Shown: positions 8,186 through 13,251 of the stretch, piece by piece
How the letters are laid out: every line of letters begins with the position of its first letter
How positions within the stretch are numbered: the stretch's first letter is position 1
Assembly: GCA_905235345.1 (NCBI GenBank)
Contig: CAJOLO010000084.1
Coordinates: forward strand, 1-17,073
Length of the DNA: 17,073 nt
Direction: 5' to 3'
From: an uncultured Lachnospiraceae bacterium
GTDB lineage: Bacteria > Bacillota > Clostridia > Lachnospirales > Lachnospiraceae
Notes under the pieces: generated by a model
Database searches by the model: none
The model's input: only the letters and a program-made list of their open reading frames with translations
Told to the model about the DNA's origin: nothing
Translations under genes and position numbers: made by a program

Positions 8186-9628
8186 TTGCTTGAAATAAAG
8201 ACATTGGAAGAAAAAGGACCCGCTAAGATCCTGGTAATCGGAGTGGGTGGAGCCGGTAACAATGCAGTTAACCGTATGGTGGATGAGAATATTAACGGAG
8301 TTGATCTTATTGCGATCAATACGGACAAGCAGGTGCTGGCAACATCTAAGGCACCGACAAAGATTCAGATTGGAGAGAAGCTGACTAAAGGGTTAGGTGC
8401 AGGAGCTAAGCCTGAGGTTGGTGCAGGAGCAATTGAAGAAAACCGTGAAGAGATAACAGAACTTGTAAAGGATGCGGATATGGTATTCGTTACATGTGGT
8501 ATGGGAGGCGGTACCGGTACGGGTGCGGCTCCGGTTGTGGCAGAGATTGCTAAGAATCTTGGTATATTGACAGTGGGAGTTGTTACAAAGCCTTTTTCTT
8601 TTGAAGGAAAGCCTCGTATGAATAATGCACTTGCAGGTATTGACCGACTTAAGGTTAATGTGGATACATTGATAGTTGTTCCTAATGATAAGCTTTTACA
8701 GATATGTGATAAGAGGACAACCATTCCGGATGCTCTTAAGAAAGCCGATGAAGTTCTGCAACAGGGTGTTCAGGGTGTTACAGATCTTATTCAGAGCCCG
8801 GGTATTATCAATCTTGATTTTGCAGATATCCAATCAGTAATGAGAGATAAGGGTATTGCACATATCGGTATAGGTCGGGGAAGCGGAGAAGACAAGGCGG
8901 TTGATGCGATTAAGCAGGCTATGGAATCACCACTTCTTGAGACAACAGTTTCAGGAGCAACAGATATCATTATTAACTTTGCCGGTAATATAGGAATGAT
9001 TGAGGCGTATGATGCAGTTAATTACCTGACAGAGGCAGCAGGTGATGATGTTAATATTATATTTGGTACGGTAGACAATGAGACACTTGGTGATGAGGTA
9101 AGTATTACGATTATCGCTACAGGTATTGAGGAAGCAGCTAAGAAGAATGCATATGGAAGTTTTTCACAGTCTTCTATGCCGGCATTTACTAAACCGGTTC
9201 AGCAGACTACGGCACAGTCAGTTCCTGTTTCAGCGACTGCAGCTCCGCAGCAGGCAGCTCCACAGCCTGTTTCATCAGTACAGCCATTACAGAATCAGGT
9301 TGCGGCACAGACAGCAGCTAATGCGGCAGGCACTACAGATGCTCATTATGCTGGACAGAATAATTACCGTTCGGCAGGAACAGCGGCTAATACGACACAG
9401 ACTCCGTATAATGCTAATCAGAATGTAACACCTACATATGGTGGACAACCTGTAGCAGCTCCGCAGCCGAAGACAGCGGCAAAACCATCATTCCTTAACG
9501 GAACGCAGGGAAGTGCTGCAGGGACAACAGCACAGACGGCAGCACCTGTTACCACAGCCAGACCTCAGGCACCGAGACAGGAGGCGGACGGAAGCATTAA
9601 GATTCCGGAGTTTTTAAAGAGAAGATAA
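8186..9628 (+). CDS. ftsZ: Cell division GTPase FtsZ
   Basis: Tubulin-like GTPase that polymerises into the Z ring at the division site. The start is TTG 8186, placed by a near-perfect AGGAGG (8172-8177) 8 nt upstream. The 480 residues show ILVIGVGGAGNNAVNRM (15-31), the GTP-binding tubulin signature GGGTGTG (107-113), and the T7 loop NLDFAD (209-214) with its catalytic Asp residues. After the conserved core (to about 320) comes an Ala/Gln/Pro/Thr-rich low-complexity linker of about 145 residues, then the C-terminal peptide IKIPEFLKRR (471-480), which binds membrane anchors and regulators. B. subtilis FtsZ is 382 residues, so nearly all the extra length is linker. Confidence 0.98.
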   Translation: MLEIKTLEEKGPAKILVIGVGGAGNNAVNRMVDENINGVDLIAINTDKQVLATSKAPTKIQIGEKLTKGLGAGAKPEVGAGAIEENREEITELVKDADMVFVTCGMGGGTGTGAAPVVAEIAKNLGILTVGVVTKPFSFEGKPRMNNALAGIDRLKVNVDTLIVVPNDKLLQICDKRTTIPDALKKADEVLQQGVQGVTDLIQSPGIINLDFADIQSVMRDKGIAHIGIGRGSGEDKAVDAIKQAMESPLLETTVSGATDIIINFAGNIGMIEAYDAVNYLTEAAGDDVNIIFGTVDNETLGDEVSITIIATGIEEAAKKNAYGSFSQSSMPAFTKPVQQTTAQSVPVSATAAPQQAAPQPVSSVQPLQNQVAAQTAANAAGTTDAHYAGQNNYRSAGTAANTTQTPYNANQNVTPTYGGQPVAAPQPKTAAKPSFLNGTQGSAAGTTAQTAAPVTTARPQAPRQEADGSIKIPEFLKRR

Positions 9629-9650
9629 TGTTATAGGTGTTGAGACTTAT

Positions 9651-9665
9651 GAGCGAGCCTTGACA
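9651..9665 (+). repeat. Dispersed intergenic repeat, copy C (partial)
   Basis: GAGCGAGCCTTGACA, just after the ftsZ stop codon, matches AAGCGAGCCTTGACT of copy A at 13 of 15 positions. The hairpin partner is absent, although AGACT (9643-9647) can pair with AGTCT (9665-9669) around it. TTGACA is a perfect -35 hexamer, but no acceptable -10 is present, so I do not call a promoter. Confidence 0.45.
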
Positions 9666-9719
9666 GTCTAATGCAGGTATCGTCAATAAATGTAATTTAA
9701 TAGTACAATAATAGATTGT

Positions 9720-9750
9720 AAAGAGACCGGAATATTTCCGGTCTCTTTTT
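9720..9750 (+). terminator. Rho-independent terminator of ftsZ
   Basis: A perfect 13-bp stem (9720-9732 with 9736-9748) around a 3-nt loop, with core AGAGACCGG/CCGGTCTCT, is followed by a T run to 9750. It lies 92 nt after the ftsZ stop codon and separates ftsZ from the sporulation block. Confidence 0.92.
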
Positions 9751-9762
9751 ATCTTGTTCCGG

Positions 9763-9790
9763 AAAAGTGTGCCTTGTGACGCACTTTTTT
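9763..9790 (+). terminator. Second hairpin with T tract, possible backup terminator
   Basis: AAAAGTGTG (9763-9771) pairs with CGCACTTTT (9780-9788), a 9-bp stem with one G-T wobble and an 8-nt loop, followed by more Ts. It lies 13 nt after the ftsZ terminator. Its T tract is also the left arm of the next inverted repeat, so the two structures would be mutually exclusive. Confidence 0.55.
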
Positions 9791-9844
9791 TAACTCAGTC
9801 GGGGTACAAGCTGCGACTGAGTTAAAATGCTCCGCGAGGATGCA
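9788..9844 (+). repeat. 14-bp inverted repeat and adjoining hairpin with GCGA loop
   Basis: TTTTAACTCAGTCG (9788-9801) and CGACTGAGTTAAAA (9814-9827) are perfect complements around a 12-nt loop. A second stem follows directly: TGCTCC (9828-9833), a GCGA tetraloop of the GNRA class (9834-9837), then GGA and GCA with one bulged T (9838-9844). This lies in the 380-bp gene-free stretch between ftsZ and spoIIGA. Function is unknown: it could be the 5' part of the repeat that ends at 9925, or a structured RNA. Confidence 0.6.
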
Positions 9845-9846
9845 CA

Positions 9847-9925
9847 CGGATTCAGTTAGGAATTTGTCAGCTAAAGCTGACACGAATCCGGCGCGCATGA
9901 CTCGCAAGCGAGTCTTGACTTATGG
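9847..9925 (+). repeat. Dispersed intergenic repeat, copy D (fullest copy)
   Basis: Nested and serial hairpins: CGGATTC (9847-9853) pairs with GAATCCG (9884-9890), enclosing TGTCAGC-TAAA-GCTGACA (9865-9882). After GCGCGC comes GACTCG-CAAG-CGAGTC (9899-9914), then TTGACT (9915-9920) and TATGGA. Compared with copy A (36-57) the stem reads GACTCG instead of GGCTCG, with the matching change on the other arm, so base pairing is conserved while sequence changes. The element ends about 85 nt before the spoIIGA start. Confidence 0.65.
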
Positions 9926-9948
9926 ACTTGCGATTGTAAGGTATAGGA

Positions 9949-9982
9949 TTCGACCTTTTTTGAGAGTACCTTTTAATATACT
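9949..9982 (+). promoter_or_regulatory. Candidate Spo0A-activated promoter of spoIIGA-sigE
   Basis: TTCGACC (9949-9955) matches the Spo0A box TTCGACA at 6 of 7 positions and would cover the -35 region of a -10 box TATACT (9977-9982), where no good -35 hexamer exists. In B. subtilis the spoIIG operon is driven by sigma-A with Spo0A~P bound at the -35 region. The same logic here is an inference from one box. The predicted start near 9989 leaves a short leader with AGGAGGT (9997-10003). Confidence 0.4.
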
Positions 9983-10008
9983 TTCAATGAGAAGACAGGA
10001 GGTCATCA

Positions 10009-10530
10009 TTGCAGATTACAGTTTACCTTGATCTAATTTTTATAATTAATTATCTCGTGGATTTTTATGTGCTGCTTATAACAGGGATGCTGCTTCATCA
10101 GAAATTGCACATGATAAGAATAGGTCTGGGCGCATTGTTCGGCGCAGCGTTACTCCTGCCTTGTGTATTATATCCTAAGCTGCTTATGGGTTTTAGTGGC
10201 ATTATTATTTCAATCGGAATCAGTATGGGAGCTGTTGTCATATCTCTTGGAAGAGATGGAGGATTTATAAGAAAATGGTTCCTTTCCACCACTGTAATGG
10301 TTCTTTTTGGAGGAATATTTCAATTGTTAAAGAGCAGGCTGGGAGTATTGGATATAACATTTTATACATGGTTAATTTTCTTTCTGGCAGGGGGTATTGC
10401 ATGTTATATTTCAATATGTTTTCTTGTAAGGTGCAGAGAGGAAAGAGATAATTTGCGACATATATACATATATCACAGGGGAAAAACTATCGAGGAGACG
10501 ATAGCGGCAATCGCTTGTGGGATTACATGA
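10009..10530 (+). CDS. spoIIGA: Sporulation sigma-E processing peptidase SpoIIGA, N-terminal part of a frameshifted gene
   Basis: Membrane domain of the aspartic protease that cuts pro-sigma-E at the sporulation septum. The TTG start at 10009 is fixed by AGGAGGT (9997-10003). The fragment shows about five hydrophobic segments (roughly 5-28, 38-55, 60-80, 92-106, 118-140) followed by the start of the soluble domain (HIYIYHRGKTIEE, about 151-163). The frame then runs into unrelated residues and stops at 10530. The protease signature DSGNRL lies in another frame starting at 10500. The family has a few residues (such as ALxD) between the two parts, so about 10 nt appear to be missing near 10496-10500. 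The broken product would lack its protease domain. It is either a genuine mutation that blocks sigma-E activation or a sequence error. Confidence 0.82.
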   Translation: MQITVYLDLIFIINYLVDFYVLLITGMLLHQKLHMIRIGLGALFGAALLLPCVLYPKLLMGFSGIIISIGISMGAVVISLGRDGGFIRKWFLSTTVMVLFGGIFQLLKSRLGVLDITFYTWLIFFLAGGIACYISICFLVRCREERDNLRHIYIYHRGKTIEETIAAIACGIT

Positions 10531-10865
10531 CAGGAAAACCTGTGATGCTGCTGTCGGAGATGACGATCAGAAAAATATTATCGGAGGAAGAGGTTCATTT
10601 TATTGAAGAATATAAGAAAAAAGGATATATAGATTATGAGGATAATATACTCCTGAAAACACCAAAGACATATTTCCACGAAATATCATATAGGAGTGTG
10701 GGAAAGATGTCCGGAAGGCTGCTTTGCGTAATGTTGGATTCGGTTGAGGTATCAGAATATCATTTCAAAACAAAGTTTCTGAAAAAACAGCCGTGTGCGA
10801 TAGCAGATGAGTCTTTATTCAAAGGAAAATCCTATAAGGGACTGCTGTTTCCGGATGACATTTAG
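10500..10865 (+). CDS. spoIIGA: SpoIIGA, C-terminal protease part of the frameshifted gene
   Basis: Continuation of spoIIGA in the -1 frame relative to the first part. It opens with DSGNRLWDYMTGKPV, whose Asp (codon 10500-10502) is the expected catalytic residue of the SpoIIGA aspartic protease. It ends with the family's typical blocks, YRSVGK and CAIADESLFKGKSYKGLLFPDDI-like residues (last 23 positions). No proper translation start exists in this frame; the earliest initiation-type codon is TTG 10515, after the DSG motif. The stop at 10863-10865 is 22 nt before the sigE start, so the two genes form the usual protease-substrate operon. Confidence 0.8.
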   Translation, partial: DSGNRLWDYMTGKPVMLLSEMTIRKILSEEEVHFIEEYKKKGYIDYEDNILLKTPKTYFHEISYRSVGKMSGRLLCVMLDSVEVSEYHFKTKFLKKQPCAIADESLFKGKSYKGLLFPDDI

Positions 10866-10887
10866 TGTTATGTGGAGGATTGTTATT

Positions 10888-11625
10888 GTGAATATTATAA
10901 ATGGTGATAAATTCAGACTTACCATGATGAAAAGCATGGCAGGTATGTTTCTTATGCCCAAATCAGAGGTGCATTATATAGGAGGAGCCGATATATTGCC
11001 GGCTCCGTTAGAACCGGAGGAGGAAAGGGAACTGTTAGAGAAGCTTGAGGAGATGGACAGTACTGAGGCAAAAAGTATATTAATAGAGCATAATCTGAGA
11101 CTGGTGGTGTATATTGCCAAGAAGTTTGACAACACGGGTGTCGGTGTGGAGGATCTTATTTCAATCGGAACAATCGGGCTTATAAAGGCGATTAATACTT
11201 TTAAGACGGATAAGAAGATTAAGCTTGCTACATATGCCTCAAGATGCATTGAAAATGAAATACTTATGTATTTAAGGCGAAGTGCAAAAACCAAGATGGA
11301 AGTGTCGATAGACGAGCCCTTGAATGTGGATTGGGACGGCAATGAGTTGTTGCTTTCTGATATATTAGGTACGGAGGAGGATATCATTTATAGGGACATT
11401 GAGGATGAGGTTGATAAGGATCTTTTGAGAAAAGCAATGGGAATATTGTCTGAAAGAGAAAAGAAGATAGTAGAATTGAGGTTCGGGCTTAATGATCCAA
11501 GAGGAGAAGAGCTTACGCAAAAGGAGGTTGCCGATATGCTTGGAATATCACAGTCATATATATCAAGACTGGAGAAGAAGATTATGAAGCGTCTGAAAAA
11601 GGAGATGCTTAGAATAGGATCATAG
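10888..11625 (+). CDS. sigE: Sporulation RNA polymerase sigma factor SigE (pro-sigma-E)
   Basis: Mother-cell sigma factor active after asymmetric septation, made as an inactive precursor. GTG 10888 is chosen as start: GGAGG (10874-10878) precedes it and the product (245 residues) aligns with B. subtilis SigE (239) from its first residues (DKFRLT against LKLRLT). The longer open frame from 10807 overlaps the spoIIGA end and has no support. The pro-sequence ends in SEVHYIGG; the B. subtilis cleavage region is DEVYYIGG, so processing is expected at His29/Tyr30. Downstream: NLRLVVYIAKKF and DLISIGTIGLIKA (region 2), LATYASRCIENEILMYLRR (2.3-2.4), and the region 4.2 helix-turn-helix VADMLGISQSYISRLEKK. 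Confidence 0.95.
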   Translation: MNIINGDKFRLTMMKSMAGMFLMPKSEVHYIGGADILPAPLEPEEERELLEKLEEMDSTEAKSILIEHNLRLVVYIAKKFDNTGVGVEDLISIGTIGLIKAINTFKTDKKIKLATYASRCIENEILMYLRRSAKTKMEVSIDEPLNVDWDGNELLLSDILGTEEDIIYRDIEDEVDKDLLRKAMGILSEREKKIVELRFGLNDPRGEELTQKEVADMLGISQSYISRLEKKIMKRLKKEMLRIGS

Positions 11626-11736
11626 ATTTTGTTTTATAATCAAAAAAGGAAATGATTACCGATGTAAAAATGGAATAAACAGAGTGCTTTTTGTAAATCC
11701 TCTTTATATACGCTGATATAAGGAGGACGGACTTAA

Positions 11737-12516
11737 ATGGCACCGGGAAAAGTCATGATATGCGGGGTCAATACCGCAAAACTGCCGCTTCTTACCAATG
11801 AAGAGAAAAATGAATTATTTATAAAAATAGAACAGGGTGACAAACATGCAAGGGAAGAGCTTATTGAAGGAAATTTGAGACTGGTACTTTCTGTGATCAG
11901 GAGGTTTCAGACAGTAAATGAGAATGCGGACGATCTTTTTCAAGTGGGATGTATAGGTCTTATGAAAGCAATAGATAATTTTGATCGTAGTTTAAATGTT
12001 AAGTTCAGTACTTATGCTGTGCCTATGATCATCGGCGAGTGCAGAAGATATTTAAGAGATAACAGCACTATAAGAGTATCGAGATCTTTAAGGGATATTG
12101 CATATAAGGCTATATATGCAAAAGAGCGTATTATGAGAGAGGAGAACAGAGAGGCTACCATCGAAGAGATTTCTAAGGAAATAGAAATGGATAAGGAGAT
12201 GGTGGTTATGGCATTAGATGCCATTGCAACGCCGATGTCGTTGTATGATCCGGTATATCAGGATGGTGGAGATACATTGTATATAATGGATCAGGTAAAG
12301 GATAAGAAGAACAAGGAAGAAAACTGGGTAGAGGATATTTCTTTGAAAGAAGCAATGAACAGACTATCGGAAAGAGAGTATAATATTATCAGATTAAGAT
12401 TTTTTGAAGGAAAGACCCAGACGGAGGTGGCGGATGAGATTGCAATATCTCAGGCACAGGTGTCAAGACTTGAGAAATGTGCGTTAAAAAATATGAAAAA
12501 ATATCTTGATATTTGA
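11737..12516 (+). CDS. sigG: Sporulation RNA polymerase sigma factor SigG
   Basis: Late forespore-specific sigma factor. ATG 11737 is preceded by AGGAGG (11721-11726). At 259 residues it is nearly the same length as B. subtilis SigG (260) and aligns throughout: N-terminal KVMICGVNTAKLP (a hallmark of SigG, against KVEICGVDTSKLP), NLRLVLSVI, DDLFQVGCIGLMKAIDNF (region 2.2), KFSTYAVPMIIGECRRYLRD (2.3-2.4), RVSRSLRDIAYKA (region 3) and the 4.2 helix-turn-helix TEVADEIAISQAQVSRLEK. It follows sigE after 111 nt, as in B. subtilis. I found no sigma-F/G-type promoter in the gap that I trust, so readthrough from sigE or an unrecognised promoter is possible. Confidence 0.95.
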   Translation: MAPGKVMICGVNTAKLPLLTNEEKNELFIKIEQGDKHAREELIEGNLRLVLSVIRRFQTVNENADDLFQVGCIGLMKAIDNFDRSLNVKFSTYAVPMIIGECRRYLRDNSTIRVSRSLRDIAYKAIYAKERIMREENREATIEEISKEIEMDKEMVVMALDAIATPMSLYDPVYQDGGDTLYIMDQVKDKKNKEENWVEDISLKEAMNRLSEREYNIIRLRFFEGKTQTEVADEIAISQAQVSRLEKCALKNMKKYLDI

Positions 12517-12552
12517 GTAATGAACAAAATGCAGAAATGTTAATGTATTTTG

Positions 12553-12581
12553 TTGTCAAAACTTTGAATTTGTGATATAAT
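12553..12581 (+). promoter_or_regulatory. Strong sigma-A promoter with extended -10 for the kinase-glgB operon
   Basis: TTGTCA (12553-12558), a 17-nt spacer, and a perfect TATAAT (12576-12581) preceded by TGA, giving an extended -10 (TGnTATAAT). It is the best vegetative promoter in the window. Transcription would start near 12588, leaving a leader of about 85 nt that contains the small palindrome AGAGATTTATCTCT (12604-12617). Confidence 0.78.
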
Positions 12582-12674
12582 CCCATTAATTGTGTAATGA
12601 TTCAGAGATTTATCTCTCGTATTGGATTTTTACAAAAGTTATGAGCGCATATGATTAAGGAGGCACAGTTGATA

Positions 12675-13244
12675 ATGAAACATTTAATATTGGTTACATC
12701 CCCGCCGGCATGCGGAAAGACCTTTATTTCTAAGCAGGTAGCAAAGGCATTGCCTAATTGTGTATATTTAGACAAGGATACGCTTATTGTATTATCGAAG
12801 CAGATATTTAAGGTTGCTAACCAGGAGTATAATCGATCCTCGGATTTCTTTCAGAAGGAGATAAGGGATTATGAGTATTATTGTATATTAGATCTTGCAA
12901 TGGAAGCGTTGGATTATAATGATACAGTATTGATAAACGCTCCGTTTACCGATGAGATAAGAGATGATGAATATCTCGATTCATTGAGAGAAAGACTGAG
13001 ACGACATGGGGCAGAGCTTGTTGTTATATGGGTTAATACCAGAGTCGAGGTCTGCAAGGAAAGAATGATAAAGCGTAATTCAGACAGAGACACATGGAAG
13101 TTAGAGCATTGGGATGAATACATAGCAAGCTGTAATTTTAATCAGCCGAATAATATTAAAGAGCTGATCGTGTTTGAGAATTCTTCGGAGGAAGAATATA
13201 ACGAATCAATTAAGAGAGTAGTAGCACAGTTGCGAGGAGAATGA
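12675..13244 (+). CDS. P-loop kinase-like NTPase of unknown substrate
   Basis: Small protein (189 residues from ATG 12675) with a nucleoside/sugar-kinase type P-loop fold. The Walker A motif is SPPACGKT (9-16), with Ser in place of the usual first Gly. DKDT (33-36) sits where small-molecule kinases bind substrate, VLINAPF (85-91) resembles a central strand with a Walker B-like role, and VWVNT-like VIWVNTRVEVCKERMIKR (118-134) plus NSDRDTWK looks like the arginine-bearing lid. No signal peptide or membrane segment is seen. AAGGAGG (12657-12663) supports a start at TTG 12669 or ATG 12675; ATG 12651 overlaps it and is unlikely. The stop is only 7 nt before the glgB-family gene, so the two share a transcript. 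I cannot name the substrate; relatives include gluconate-kinase-like and zeta-toxin-like (AAA_33) proteins. Confidence 0.75.
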   Translation: MKHLILVTSPPACGKTFISKQVAKALPNCVYLDKDTLIVLSKQIFKVANQEYNRSSDFFQKEIRDYEYYCILDLAMEALDYNDTVLINAPFTDEIRDDEYLDSLRERLRRHGAELVVIWVNTRVEVCKERMIKRNSDRDTWKLEHWDEYIASCNFNQPNNIKELIVFENSSEEEYNESIKRVVAQLRGE

Positions 13245-13251
13245 TTTTGAT

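Noticed and set aside
9126..9428. 100-codon open frame inside ftsZ
   Set aside because: It is the alternate-frame reading of the repetitive linker (Arg/His/Leu-rich, low complexity) and has no start signal of its own.
9660..9690. Perfect -35 TTGACA after ftsZ as a promoter for a small RNA ending at the ftsZ terminator
   Set aside because: No hexamer resembling TATAAT is found 15-19 nt downstream.
9840..10031. 63-codon open frame between ftsZ and spoIIGA
   Set aside because: It runs through the hairpin repeats and overlaps the spoIIGA start; the composition looks like non-coding structure and there is no Shine-Dalgarno sequence.
10807..10887. Longer N-terminus for SigE
   Set aside because: It would overlap the spoIIGA end; the ribosome binding site and the alignment with known pro-sigma-E both support GTG 10888.
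11691..11719. TTGTAA/TGATAT pair as a sigG promoter
   Set aside because: Poor matches, and the -10 would adjoin the ribosome binding site, leaving almost no leader; no sigma-F/G consensus was convincing either.
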